DNA of 64,000 nucleotides, taken from NCBI GenBank assembly GCA_019637175.1, contig JAHBWD010000012.1:1-64000 (forward strand). The letters are read 5' to 3'. The notes beneath the pieces are model-generated. The model did not search any database. It was not told the DNA's origin and saw only the letters and a list, made by a program, of their open reading frames with translations. Origin of the DNA: Labilithrix sp. Its GTDB lineage: Bacteria; Myxococcota_A; Polyangia; Polyangiales; Polyangiaceae. Made by a program: the position numbers and the translations under genes. Shown here one piece after another: positions 47,436 to 55,826 of the stretch (within the stretch, counting starts at the first letter, position 1; each line of letters starts with the position of its first letter).

Positions 47436-47475
47436 TCGTCCCAAGTTCGGGACGATCGTCCAAGAGTCGGGACGG
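47436..47475. repeat. tandem palindromic repeats in a 306-nt intergenic region
   Basis: Two adjacent 20-bp copies lie in the divergent gap 47315-47620. The first is the palindrome TCGTCCC-AAGTTC-GGGACGA (47436-47455). The second (47456-47475) repeats the pattern with one base deleted and one inserted. They look like paired operator sites. No other feature was recognised in the gap, apart from TACAAT at 47601-47606. Confidence 0.5.
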
Positions 47476-47600
47476 CTGGCGGCTCCGCCCGACCGAACGC
47501 GCGGTGGCACAAGTTGGCCGCGACGTCGCGGCTGATTTTTGCGGCGTTTCGAAGGCGCGCGCGCCTGGCACGAAGCCCGCACGAGGTCGACCGGTGAAGC

Positions 47601-47606
47601 TACAAT
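47601..47606 (+). promoter_or_regulatory. -10 element TACAAT of the cytochrome c gene
   Basis: TACAAT lies 14 nt before ATG 47621, predicting a leader of about 7 nt. The repeats at 47436-47475 are about 130 nt upstream. Confidence 0.4.
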
Positions 47607-47620
47607 CTCGGTCCGCCCGC

Positions 47621-49066
47621 ATGATCGAACGCCAAGCGCGCGCGCATCGCCTCGAGGTCACGCGAACGATCGCTGCGCTCGTGATCGTCGCCGCCGCGGC
47701 GGCGTGCAAGCGCGACGCGGACGTGAACGCGAAGGTGAGCGCGAGCGCGAACGCCGACGCCGGCGCGCACGACGCGAGCGCCGGCGCGATCGCGACGCCG
47801 GCCGACAAGTGGTCGGAGGAAGGGATGCTCGCCGAAGGGCGGAGGTATCTCGACGACGCCGACTTCCGGCGGGCGACGCTCGTGGAGTCGCTCTCGAACC
47901 CCGCGAACACGTACTCGCGACAGCGGCTCGACAGCTACGGGCTGAAGACCAAGGCGTGGGATCTCCTGCCCGAGTGGAGCCCGCAGTCGATCCCGTTCAC
48001 GACCGCGATGGGCGACGATCTACGAGCCAAGCGCGCGCTCGCGGTCGACCCGACGACGCCGCGTCTCTGGGACGGCAAGCGCCCGACGACGATGGCGGGG
48101 TGGATCGCGCTCGGGCGCGAGGTGTTCACCGCCTACCCGCTGCGCGTCGAGGTGTACCTCGAGCAGACCCTCTCGCGGCCCGAGCTCGCGGCGCGCGTCG
48201 GCGTGAAGCCCGCGAGCGACGGGACGTATCCCGGCGTGCGCCTCTTCGTGAACGTCGACGGCAAGAGCGCGGTCGGGATCACGTGCGCGCTCTGCCACGC
48301 GAGCGTGAAGGGCGGGAGCGTCGTCGCCGGCGACGCGCGTCGCGAGTTCGACTACGGCGCGATGCGCCTTGCGTACCACGACGCGACGAAGGTGCCGATC
48401 GAGGCCGAGCTCGCGCGGCGCATGCGCACGTGGGGACCGGGGCGCGCCGACGTCACCGAAGACGACGACGAAGATCCCGTCGCCATCCCCGATCTGTGGG
48501 GCCTCAAGCACCAGTCGTTTCTCACGCAAGCGGGGACGATCAAGCACACGGGCCCCGCGGCGCTCGCGATTCGGCAAGAGACGCAGATCCTCCACTCGAA
48601 TCACCAGAAGGTGCGCCCGCCGCGCGAGCTCGCGTTCGCGCTCGCGATGTACATCTACTCCCTGACGCCGCCGCCTGCCGCGAGCGGCGAGGCGCCCTCC
48701 GCGGCGAAGCTCGAGACGGGGCAGACGCTCTTCAAGCGGCACTGCAAGAACTGCCACTCGAACGAGGCTTACGGAGGCGGCCCCGTCGCGGCCGAGCGCG
48801 TGGGAACGGACCAGGCGCTCGCGACCGGTCAGGCGCGAGGGACGGGCAAGTATCGACCTCCCGCGCTCCTCCGCGTCAGCGCCGCCGGTCCTTACTTCCA
48901 TCACGGCGCGGTGCCCACGCTCGAAGACGTGCTCTCGCCGGATCGGCTCGGCGCGTCGTACGCGCGAGGCCCGCTCGCGAAGGGCGCGGTGCCGGGTCAC
49001 CGCTACGGCACGGATCTGCCCGCCGAGGATCGCGCCGCGCTCGTCACGTTCCTGCGCACGCTCTGA
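47621..49066 (+). CDS. dihaem cytochrome c lipoprotein
   Basis: A 481-residue lipoprotein (lipobox AAAC, Cys29). There are two CxxCH haem sites: CALCH (222-226) and CKNCH (375-379). The C-terminal domain (about 365-481) is a standard cytochrome c with PPALLRVSAAGPYFHHGAVPTLEDVL and a distal Met not evident, so His/His ligation is possible. The N-terminal ~200 residues show no known domain. It resembles di-haem proteins of the cytochrome c peroxidase/MauG-like group only in general layout. It probably acts in periplasmic electron transfer. Confidence 0.85.
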   Translation: MIERQARAHRLEVTRTIAALVIVAAAAACKRDADVNAKVSASANADAGAHDASAGAIATPADKWSEEGMLAEGRRYLDDADFRRATLVESLSNPANTYSRQRLDSYGLKTKAWDLLPEWSPQSIPFTTAMGDDLRAKRALAVDPTTPRLWDGKRPTTMAGWIALGREVFTAYPLRVEVYLEQTLSRPELAARVGVKPASDGTYPGVRLFVNVDGKSAVGITCALCHASVKGGSVVAGDARREFDYGAMRLAYHDATKVPIEAELARRMRTWGPGRADVTEDDDEDPVAIPDLWGLKHQSFLTQAGTIKHTGPAALAIRQETQILHSNHQKVRPPRELAFALAMYIYSLTPPPAASGEAPSAAKLETGQTLFKRHCKNCHSNEAYGGGPVAAERVGTDQALATGQARGTGKYRPPALLRVSAAGPYFHHGAVPTLEDVLSPDRLGASYARGPLAKGAVPGHRYGTDLPAEDRAALVTFLRTL

Positions 49067-49073
49067 TCGATCG

Positions 49074-49841
49074 CTACTTCGTGATCGTGAGCTCGGCGTT
49101 GCACGGCACGTCGACGTCTTTGGCGTCGGCCTTGTCGCCGATCGCGATCGTGTGCGTGCCGCAGAGGACCGTGAAGCTGCGCGTGCCCTTGCCGAGGAGG
49201 CGCTTGCCGTCGAGGAACACGTGCACGTGACGCGCGGGTCCGTCGATCGTGAGGCGCCCGTACTTCATCTTCGCGTCGGCGACGGTGGGGGCGGGCGGCG
49301 CGGGCGCGGGATCGGAGGCCGCGTTCGCGAGATCGGGCGGAGGCGCCTCGACGGGGAGGCCTCTCGGCGTGAACGTCGCGCCCGCCGCGCGAGGAGCCGG
49401 CGGCGCCTCGCGCGTGACGGTGAGCCCGACGCCCAAGGTCAGGATCAGCGCCGCGCCCACCGTGAGCCCGCCGAGCGCCAGCGCCCGGCGACGCGGCGGA
49501 GGCGCGGGCTCGTCAACGACATCGGAAAGATCCGACGCCACCGCCATGGTGCTCGGCTCGACCTTGGGCGCTGCGTCGATCGCTTCGGTCGCGGGGAAAA
49601 AGCCTCGATCGGGATGGACCGAGCTCCGCACGGGGAGGATCTCGGCGGGCGCCACGCGGGAGTCCTTGTCGAAGGTGATCCACGGCGTGGAGGGCTGACG
49701 GAGGAAGGCGCGCACATCGCTGTCGATGCGTCGGCGATCCGGGTGACCGGACAGCAGCGATCCCATCGCCGGACGGGGAGCGTCGATCTTCTCGCTCTTT
49801 TCGGCGGGTGGCACCACGAAGAGCTCGTCACGCGGGCGCAT
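49074..49841 (-). CDS. membrane protein with PEGA-like C-terminal domain
   Basis: A 255-residue protein with a cytoplasmic N-terminal part of ~115 residues, one transmembrane helix (120-142) and a periplasmic C-terminal part. The last ~65 residues (YGRLTIDGPARHVHVFLDGKRLLGKG and LCGTHTIAIGDKADAKDVDVPCNAELTI) resemble a PEGA domain with one disulfide. It starts 27 nt after the kinase gene on the same strand and is likely its co-transcribed partner or substrate. Confidence 0.68.
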   Translation of the reverse strand: MRPRDELFVVPPAEKSEKIDAPRPAMGSLLSGHPDRRRIDSDVRAFLRQPSTPWITFDKDSRVAPAEILPVRSSVHPDRGFFPATEAIDAAPKVEPSTMAVASDLSDVVDEPAPPPRRRALALGGLTVGAALILTLGVGLTVTREAPPAPRAAGATFTPRGLPVEAPPPDLANAASDPAPAPPAPTVADAKMKYGRLTIDGPARHVHVFLDGKRLLGKGTRSFTVLCGTHTIAIGDKADAKDVDVPCNAELTITK

Positions 49842-49868
49842 GGCGGCCCAGCGTGCAAACTCCGAACC

Positions 49869-51287
49869 TCACTTCGCGGTGTCGGGCTCCGGGGGCGGCG
49901 GCTCGGGGAACACCGGCAGCGGCGGCGGCTCGGGCGCGGGCTTCTCGGGCTTCGCAGCGGGCTTCTCGGCCTTCTCGGCGGGCGCGGACGACGTGGGGAT
50001 CTGGAGCATCTCCTCTTCGCTGATCGGAACCGCGGACGCCTTGGTCCTGCCGCGTCGCGCGTTGACGACGATGCGCCGCACCTTCGGCAGGCTCGCCTCT
50101 TTCTTGGGCTCCTCGCCGTCGGCCTTCGTCTTCGCGTCGCCCTCGGCCTCCGCCTTCGGCTTCGCTTCGGCTTCCGCCTTCGCCTTCGCGTCCGCTTCCG
50201 CCTTGGCGTTCGCTTTCGCGTCCGCGTCGACGCTCGGGCTCACGTTCGCGCGCGGCTCGACGTTCGCTTCCGGCCGCGCGTAGAACACCGTGCCCACCGC
50301 CACGGTCGCCGCGATCACCGCGACGGCCACGACCATTCCCGATCGGCGCGGCCGCGCCTCGACCTGATCGATCAGCCTTCCCTCGACCATCGCCTCGCTC
50401 CTCTCGCTCGTCTCGCTCCGCTCGACCAACGCTCTCAGCTCCGCGCGGAGCGCGCGCGCGCTCGCCGGGCGGTCCGCGCGTCGCTTCCGCATCGCGCGGA
50501 GACAGATCGCCTCGAGCCGCGCGTCGACCTTCGGGTTGAGCAGCCGCGGCCTCGTCGGCTCGTCGTTCACCTGCATCAGCGCCGTGCCGAACGCCGTCGA
50601 CGCGTCGAACGGCACCTTCCCCGTCATGAGCTGGAAGAGCAAGACGCCCATCGAGTAGATGTCGCTCCGCGCGTCGAGCGCCTCGCCCTTCGCTTGCTCC
50701 GGCGACATGTACTCGGGCGTCCCGACGACGACGCCGTCGGCCGTGACGTTCCTCCCCTTCTCGCTCCGCTCGAGCAGCTTCGCCACGCCGAAGTCGCAGA
50801 CCTTCACGACGTCGCGCGCGCGCCCCTCGTCGTCCTTGCCCTCGAGCACCATGATGTTCTCGGGCTTCAAGTCGCGGTGGATGACGCCGATGTCGTGCGC
50901 CACCGCGAGCGCCGCGAGGATCTGCGACGCGATCTCGACGATGCGCGCGACGGGCAGCGGACCGTCGTCTTCGACGATCTTCGCGAGCGTGCGCCCGTCG
51001 AGGTGCTCCATCGCAAGATAGAGCAGCCCGTCGGGCTCTTCGCCGAAGTCGATGACCCTGACCGAGCTCGGATGATCGACGCGCGACGCGGCCTGCGCCT
51101 CGGTGAGGAACCGAGCGGCGAACATCGGCTCGCCGGCGAGCCCGCGATGGAGGATCTTGAGCGCGACGGTCGTGCCCAGCGTCGTCTGGCGCGCGCGGTA
51201 CACGCTGCCCATCGCACCTTGCCCCACGAGCGCCTCGATCTCGAAGCGGCCCGCGATCGTTCGACCGATGAGCTCCTCCCTCGCCAT
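49869..51287 (-). CDS. membrane Ser/Thr protein kinase with Ala/Lys-rich tail
   Basis: A 472-residue Hanks-type kinase. It has Gly loop GQGAMGSV, Lys44, catalytic HRDLKPEN (Asp139), DFG (165-167) and GTPEYMSPEQ activation segment. One transmembrane helix lies at about 318-336. The extracytoplasmic tail begins with an Ala/Lys/Glu repeat (354-389) and ends Pro-rich. Catalytic residues are complete. ATG 51287 has TAGCGT 6 nt upstream. It is followed by the PEGA-like membrane gene. Confidence 0.92.
   Translation of the reverse strand: MAREELIGRTIAGRFEIEALVGQGAMGSVYRARQTTLGTTVALKILHRGLAGEPMFAARFLTEAQAASRVDHPSSVRVIDFGEEPDGLLYLAMEHLDGRTLAKIVEDDGPLPVARIVEIASQILAALAVAHDIGVIHRDLKPENIMVLEGKDDEGRARDVVKVCDFGVAKLLERSEKGRNVTADGVVVGTPEYMSPEQAKGEALDARSDIYSMGVLLFQLMTGKVPFDASTAFGTALMQVNDEPTRPRLLNPKVDARLEAICLRAMRKRRADRPASARALRAELRALVERSETSERSEAMVEGRLIDQVEARPRRSGMVVAVAVIAATVAVGTVFYARPEANVEPRANVSPSVDADAKANAKAEADAKAKAEAEAKPKAEAEGDAKTKADGEEPKKEASLPKVRRIVVNARRGRTKASAVPISEEEMLQIPTSSAPAEKAEKPAAKPEKPAPEPPPLPVFPEPPPPEPDTAK
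50121..50228 (-). repeat. Ala/Lys/Glu-rich repeat tract in kinase tail
   Basis: About 36 codons alternate Ala with Lys or Glu, and the DNA shows a loose 6-nt periodicity around GCCTTCGC/GCTTCCGC. Such tracts vary in length between strains and form extended, TonB-like or wall-spanning linkers. Confidence 0.6.
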
Positions 51288-51293
51288 GGCGAA

Positions 51294-51299
51294 ACGCTA
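51294..51299 (-). promoter_or_regulatory. -10 element TAGCGT of the kinase gene
   Basis: Minus-strand TAGCGT ends 6 nt before ATG 51287, without Shine-Dalgarno. Confidence 0.35.
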
Positions 51300-51416
51300 G
51301 CGAAGAGCGGCGCTTCGGGCCCATTTTGCGGCGCGCCTATCGAAGCGCTTCGATAGCGGACGAAATCTCTCGCGTGCGACCGTAACCGGCGTGAGCCCCG
51401 CCCGTATCCCCCGCAC

Positions 51417-51956
51417 ATGACCTGCGATGTCGCGCTCCTTCCCTTCGTCGTACGTCGTTCCCCACGCGTGGAGCCCGTCGCTCCCCTCGGCCGCGAGCTC
51501 GCCGTCGCGCTCGTGGACGGGCGGGCCGACAGGCGCCGTCTCTACGGCGCGCGCGATCTCGACGCGCTCGGCCTCTCCCCGCGAGAGGCCTACGCCGTCG
51601 CGTGCCGGAACCTCTCGGCGATCTTCCGCGCGGGCCTCGATGGCCGCCGCGTCGCCGGACCGCGAGCCACCAAGATCCTCGTGCTCCAGCACGCGTTGGC
51701 CGCTTCGTTCCTCCTCTTGCCCAACCTGGCGCGCTGGGCGCGACGGCTGCTCGACACGCGCGAGCCGACGCTGGGGGCCTCGATCCCGCGACACGACATG
51801 CTCGTCCTCTACCCGGATCTCGGCAGCCACTTCCGCGAGGAGATCGCGGGCGAGCTCGCGCCGCGCGCCGATCCGCTCACGACCGAGGTGTTCTTCCTCG
51901 ACGTGCTTCAGAGGCCGAGCATGCGCCGAACCTCGGCGATCGGCTTGCCGGCGTAG
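51417..51956 (+). CDS. hypothetical protein, weakly DUF1444-like
   Basis: A 179-residue soluble protein. The order VALVDGRADRRRLYGARDLDALGLSPREAYAVACRNL, then LLLPNLARWARRLL and IPRHDMLVLYPD, recalls the strands and helices of the DUF1444 (YtpQ) family, but this is only a visual resemblance. No signal peptide or membrane helix. The stop region overlaps the convergent deformylase gene by 49 nt, so the last 16 residues could be lineage specific. Confidence 0.5.
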   Translation: MTCDVALLPFVVRRSPRVEPVAPLGRELAVALVDGRADRRRLYGARDLDALGLSPREAYAVACRNLSAIFRAGLDGRRVAGPRATKILVLQHALAASFLLLPNLARWARRLLDTREPTLGASIPRHDMLVLYPDLGSHFREEIAGELAPRADPLTTEVFFLDVLQRPSMRRTSAIGLPA

Positions 51957-52585
51957 AGCGCCTTTGCGTGCTCGGCGGTCGCGAACGAGCGCGTCTGCAT
52001 GCGGTCGATGTAGAGCGTGCCGTCGACGTGGTCGACCTCGTGCTGGAGGATGCGCGCGGGCCACCCGCGCACGCGCCAGGTCTGCGGCGTGGCGTGCTCG
52101 TCGAGGCCCGTGACCTCGACCTCGCGCGCGCGCTCGACGAGCCCGACGTAGCCCTTCACGCTGAGGCACCCTTCGAAGAACATCACGCGCTCGTCGCCGA
52201 TCGGACGAAGCACGGGGTTGACGAAGACGCGCGTGGCAAACGGCACGCGCTCGCGCTCGGCGCGCTCGGCCGCGTTCAGGCTCTTGACGAGCTCTTCGCG
52301 ATCTTCGAGCACGATGACGCGCAACGGGACGCCGATCTGCGGCGCGGCGAGGCCCACGCCGGGCGCCGCGCGCATCGTCGCGATCATCTTCGCGACGAGC
52401 TCCTGGAACGCGGGCGTCGTGATCCGATCGACGGGAACGTCGCTCGCGCGCGCGCGGAGGACCTCGGCGCCGGTCTGGACGATGGGGAGGGTCGGGGGAA
52501 CGGAGGAGGGCACGGGTGGGGCCGGGGGTGGAGGGCTCGCGCAGCCCACGGCGAGCAGCGTGATCGAGAGGGCGCGCGCGAGCAC
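51908..52585 (-). CDS. peptide deformylase with lipoprotein signal peptide
   Basis: A 225-residue protein. The deformylase motifs are all present: GVGLAAPQIG (76-85), EGCLS (138-142) and HEVDH (182-186), with metal ligands Cys140, His182, His186 and Glu183. Before this comes MLARALSITLLAVGC, a canonical lipoprotein signal (Cys15), and a Pro-rich linker. A deformylase is normally cytoplasmic. Export would give a metallohydrolase with unknown substrate, perhaps formylated peptides. GTG 52585 is used. It is divergent from a TetR gene across the palindrome 52633-52666. Confidence 0.86.
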   Translation of the reverse strand: MLARALSITLLAVGCASPPPPAPPVPSSVPPTLPIVQTGAEVLRARASDVPVDRITTPAFQELVAKMIATMRAAPGVGLAAPQIGVPLRVIVLEDREELVKSLNAAERAERERVPFATRVFVNPVLRPIGDERVMFFEGCLSVKGYVGLVERAREVEVTGLDEHATPQTWRVRGWPARILQHEVDHVDGTLYIDRMQTRSFATAEHAKALYAGKPIAEVRRMLGL

Positions 52586-52632
52586 GCCGACGTTTTATCA
52601 CACCCACAAAACCCCGGATTTCCTAGGCGTCT

Positions 52633-52666
52633 CCAAAAACAAACAGGCTTGACTGTTTGTTTTTGG
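52633..52666. promoter_or_regulatory. perfect 34-bp palindrome (TetR-type operator)
   Basis: CCAAAAACAAACAG and its exact complement (14-bp arms) flank GCTTGA. It lies in the 99-nt gap between the lipoprotein deformylase (52585, minus) and tetR (52685, plus). TTGACT inside (52649-52654) could be a -35. Placement and symmetry fit a TetR dimer pair controlling both directions. Confidence 0.8.
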
Positions 52667-52684
52667 GCGGTCATCCTCACGGCC

Positions 52685-53290
52685 ATGGCGACCCAGGCCG
52701 AGCGAACGGCGTCGACGTGCGAGCGCCTGCTCGACGCGACGGTCGCGTCGCTCATCGAGCGCGGCTACCGCGGCACGTCCACGCCGGAGATCTGCCGGCG
52801 CGCCGGCGTCTCGCGCGGCGCGCAGCTCCATCACTATCCGACGAAGGAGTCGCTCGTCGCCGCCGCGGTCGATCACCTCCTCACGCAGCGCGTGACCGAG
52901 CTTCAGGATCGCCTCGCCAAAGCGCCCGCGGGCATGCTCGATCTCGAAGACGCCGCGAGCTTCCTCTGGAAGGTCTACACCGGCCACACGTTCTACGCGT
53001 GGCTCGAGATCGTCGTCGCGGCGCGCACCGACGAAGAGCTGCGCAAGGTCGTCGCCGCGCTCGACGAGCGCCTCGTCGCGAAGGCCGAGCGGCTCGTGCA
53101 GAAGTTCCTGCTCCCGTTCGCCTCCGATCCCAAGGAGATCGCGGCGACCACGCGCCTCATCCTCGCGATCTTCGACGGGCTGGCGACGCATCGCATCCTC
53201 TCTCACGACGACGCGCTCGCGAAGAACGCGCTCCGCGTCGCCGCGCGCAACGGCCTGTTCGTTCCGAAGACGAAGGAGAAGAACGCATGA
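52685..53290 (+). CDS. TetR/AcrR family transcriptional regulator
   Basis: A 201-residue repressor. The helix-turn-helix is clear: RLLDATVASLIERGYRGTSTPEICRRAGVSRGAQLHHYPTKESLVAAAVDHLL. The C-terminal ligand domain (about 75-200) contains many Arg and a Trp/His-rich helix (FLWKVYTGHTFYAWLEIVVAARTDEELR). Ligand unknown. It is translationally coupled to the metallo-beta-lactamase-like lipoprotein (ATGA). The palindrome upstream is its likely operator, making it autoregulatory. Confidence 0.9.
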   Translation: MATQAERTASTCERLLDATVASLIERGYRGTSTPEICRRAGVSRGAQLHHYPTKESLVAAAVDHLLTQRVTELQDRLAKAPAGMLDLEDAASFLWKVYTGHTFYAWLEIVVAARTDEELRKVVAALDERLVAKAERLVQKFLLPFASDPKEIAATTRLILAIFDGLATHRILSHDDALAKNALRVAARNGLFVPKTKEKNA

Positions 53291-54498
53291 GCCACCGCGC
53301 CGGCCTCGCCCTCGCGCTGCTCTCGATCGCCGCTTGCGGCGGCGGCGAGGCGCCCACGCCCGCGCCGCTCCCGGAGGCGCCGCCCTCCGAAGCGCCGCCG
53401 GCGCCGGCCCCCGCGCCGTGCGATCCGTGCGGGCCGCCGGCGCCCGAGCCCGCGGCCCCTTCGCCGCTGCGCGTTCGCTTCCTCGGCGTCGGCGGCTTCG
53501 CGCTCGAGCACGGCGATCAAACCGTCGTCACGGCGCCGCTCTTCACGCGCGCGTCGATGGTGCAGGTCTCGACGGGCCTCCCCGTCACGGCCGACAAGCC
53601 CGCGATCACCAAGGGCCTCGCGGACGTGAACGCGGCGCACGTGCGCGCGATCGTCTCCGGGCACGCGCACTACGATCACCTCCTCGACGTGCCCGCCGCG
53701 ATGGGGCTCCTGCCGCAAGCGACGCTCTACGCGAACCGCTCGGCGAAGAACCTGCTCGCCGCGTACGCCCCCGATCGCGACGCGAAGTGCTCGGGATCGA
53801 CGGCGGCGTCGCCGCTCATCTCGCGATCGCGCGTCGTCGCGATGGACGACCCCGCGGCGAGCACGGTCGACTACCAGAACTGCCCCGAAAAACGCCCCGA
53901 GGGCGCGCCGCTCGAGGGCAAGTGGGTCCGCGTGCCGGGATCGAACGTGCGCGTGCTCGCCGTCTGCTCCGAGCATCCCCATCAGGTCGGCCCGATCCAC
54001 TTCGCGCCCGGCGACGTCACCGAGGAGCCGTGCACGCCGCCCTCGAACATGAACCAATGGCGCGAAGGGCTCCCGCTCGCGTTCCTGATCGACTTCCTCG
54101 ATCCGAAGACGGACGCGCCGACCTTCCGCGTCTTCTACCAAGACGCGCCGACCAACGCGCCGATCGGTCTCGCGCCGCCGTCGCTGATGAAGGGCAAGCG
54201 CGTCGATCTCGCGCTCCTCTGCGTGGGCACCTACCAGAACGTCGACGACGCGCCGACGAAGACGCTGAACGCGCTCTCGCCGCGCTACGCGATCGGCGGT
54301 CACTGGGAAGACTTCTTCCGCAGCGCCGACGAGCCGCCGCAGCCGATCCCGTTCCTCGACGTCGCGACCTGGGCGACGAAGGCGCGCGCCGCGCTCCCTT
54401 CGTCGGGCGAGCCGCGCGCGCTCGTCATGAACGGAGAGGCCGCGAGCGAGCGCGCGACGCTCCCGCAGCCGGGCGACACGTTCGAAATCAGCCCCTGA
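53287..54498 (+). CDS. metallo-beta-lactamase-fold lipoprotein
   Basis: A 403-residue lipoprotein (lipobox IAAC, Cys17). The mature part has a long Pro-rich linker (about 20-60) and a beta-lactamase-like fold: LGVGGFALEHG, then the HxHxDH motif (His126, His128, Asp130, His131), a later His in SEHPHQ and a possible final His in GGHWED. Substrate unknown; such lipoproteins act on periplasmic esters or phosphoesters. It overlaps the tetR stop by 4 nt and the convergent kinase gene by 11 nt. Confidence 0.8.
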   Translation: MSHRAGLALALLSIAACGGGEAPTPAPLPEAPPSEAPPAPAPAPCDPCGPPAPEPAAPSPLRVRFLGVGGFALEHGDQTVVTAPLFTRASMVQVSTGLPVTADKPAITKGLADVNAAHVRAIVSGHAHYDHLLDVPAAMGLLPQATLYANRSAKNLLAAYAPDRDAKCSGSTAASPLISRSRVVAMDDPAASTVDYQNCPEKRPEGAPLEGKWVRVPGSNVRVLAVCSEHPHQVGPIHFAPGDVTEEPCTPPSNMNQWREGLPLAFLIDFLDPKTDAPTFRVFYQDAPTNAPIGLAPPSLMKGKRVDLALLCVGTYQNVDDAPTKTLNALSPRYAIGGHWEDFFRSADEPPQPIPFLDVATWATKARAALPSSGEPRALVMNGEAASERATLPQPGDTFEISP

Positions 54499-55798
54499 AG
54501 GTCAGCTCGAACCTCGCGCCCCGGCTCGGAAGGTTCGAGGCGTGGACGGTGCCGCCGTGCGCCTTCATCACGCGGCTCACGATCGCGAGCCCGAGGCCGC
54601 TCCCCTTCGCGCGCGTCGTGAAGAACGGCTCGAAGAGGTTGGGCAGCGCGTCCGGCGCGATGCCGTTGCCCTCGTCGTCGACGCGCACACGCACGCCCCC
54701 TTCGGCGTTGGCGACGGAGGCGCGCACCTCGCTCCCCTTCGGCGCGGCCTCGATCGCGTTGCGAAGGAGGTTCGTCAGCGCCAGGAGCACGTGATCGGGA
54801 TCGCCCTTCAGGCCCGGCGCGATCTCGCTCGCGACCGCGACCTCCAGCCGAACCTCCGAGGCCGACGCGAGGGGCTTCGAGAGCTCGGCGGCGTGCCGCA
54901 CGAGATCGCCGAGATCGATCTCCACGCGCCGCGGCCGCATCGGCTTCGCGACGACCAAGAGATCGTGGACGAGCCGGTCGAGGCGCAGCGTCTCGCTCTC
55001 CTGGATCGCGAGCAGCTCCCGGCCCTCGGCGGAGAGGTCCTCGTGGGAGAGCATCCGCGTCGTGTTCGAGATGACGCCGAGCGGGTTGCGGATCTCGTGC
55101 GCCACCACCGCCGCGGCCTCGCCGATCGCGGCGAGGCGTTCGCCGGCGATGATCTCCGCCTGGAGCTTCTCGACCTCGAACGCGGTGCGCTCGAGGATGA
55201 TCGCCGGCGCCGTGATCGAGGTCGCGAGGCCCGCCAGGATCGCGACGACGAACCCCGTCGCGGCGAAGCGCGGATCGTCCCGGAAGAACGGGTAGTCGAG
55301 GTGGTGCAGCGCGTTGAGCGCGAGAGCGAGGATCGCGAGCCGCCCCATCGTCGAAGGCTTCGCTCCGGCGCGCGAGAACGACTGCGCGCAGACGTCGACG
55401 AGCGGCGTCGTGACGCCGGCGACCAAGGGAAGGGCCGCCATCCAGAACGGCGCCGCCCTCGCGGTCGCCACCGCGGTCGCCACGAGCCCGACGGTCGACG
55501 CGGCGAGGTACGTCCGCCAGCGGGGCCGGAGATCGAGCGCGCGCCCGTGGAGATCGGCCAGCAGCAGGTTGACCCCCAAGCTCGGGATGGCGAACGCGAA
55601 CACCATCCACCGCTCCGCCTGGACGAACGCTTGCAGCGTCAGGCTCCCCATCGAGAGCGCCCACACGAGAAAGAGCGCGCGATGCAGCGGTGTCCGCTGG
55701 CGGGCCCACATCACGCCGGAGATGACGGCGTTGACGAGGAGCAGCCCGGCGAACACGAGCAAGAGCTCCCGCAAGGACGCACGAGGTTCCCCGCCCAT
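54488..55798 (-). CDS. orphan membrane sensor histidine kinase
   Basis: A 436-residue kinase with about six to seven hydrophobic helices in the first ~205 residues (a 7TM-type sensor). The dimerisation domain follows, with His234 in AHEIRNPLGV, then N box NLLRNAIEAA, G1 DDEGNGI and G2 GSGLGLAI. All catalytic boxes are intact. No response regulator gene is adjacent. The gene is divergent from the CPCC/CheR operon, 28 nt between start codons, so expression is probably linked. Confidence 0.9.
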   Translation of the reverse strand: MGGEPRASLRELLLVFAGLLLVNAVISGVMWARQRTPLHRALFLVWALSMGSLTLQAFVQAERWMVFAFAIPSLGVNLLLADLHGRALDLRPRWRTYLAASTVGLVATAVATARAAPFWMAALPLVAGVTTPLVDVCAQSFSRAGAKPSTMGRLAILALALNALHHLDYPFFRDDPRFAATGFVVAILAGLATSITAPAIILERTAFEVEKLQAEIIAGERLAAIGEAAAVVAHEIRNPLGVISNTTRMLSHEDLSAEGRELLAIQESETLRLDRLVHDLLVVAKPMRPRRVEIDLGDLVRHAAELSKPLASASEVRLEVAVASEIAPGLKGDPDHVLLALTNLLRNAIEAAPKGSEVRASVANAEGGVRVRVDDEGNGIAPDALPNLFEPFFTTRAKGSGLGLAIVSRVMKAHGGTVHASNLPSRGARFELTFRG

Positions 55799-55810
55799 GT
55801 CGATCCGCCG

Positions 55811-55820
55811 AGCGTATCAT
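55811..55820. promoter_or_regulatory. overlapping divergent -10 elements
   Basis: On the plus strand TATCAT (55815-55820) ends 6 nt before GTG 55827. On the minus strand TACGCT (55811-55816) precedes ATG 55798 by 12 nt. The two hexamers share two bases, so the promoters cannot be used by two polymerases at once. Confidence 0.45.
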
Positions 55821-55826
55821 TCGTCC

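Noticed and set aside
47510..47530. sigma54-like promoter (TGGCAC near TTGGCC)
   Set aside because: The distance between GG and GC elements is one base short of the required spacing, and the second element is weak.
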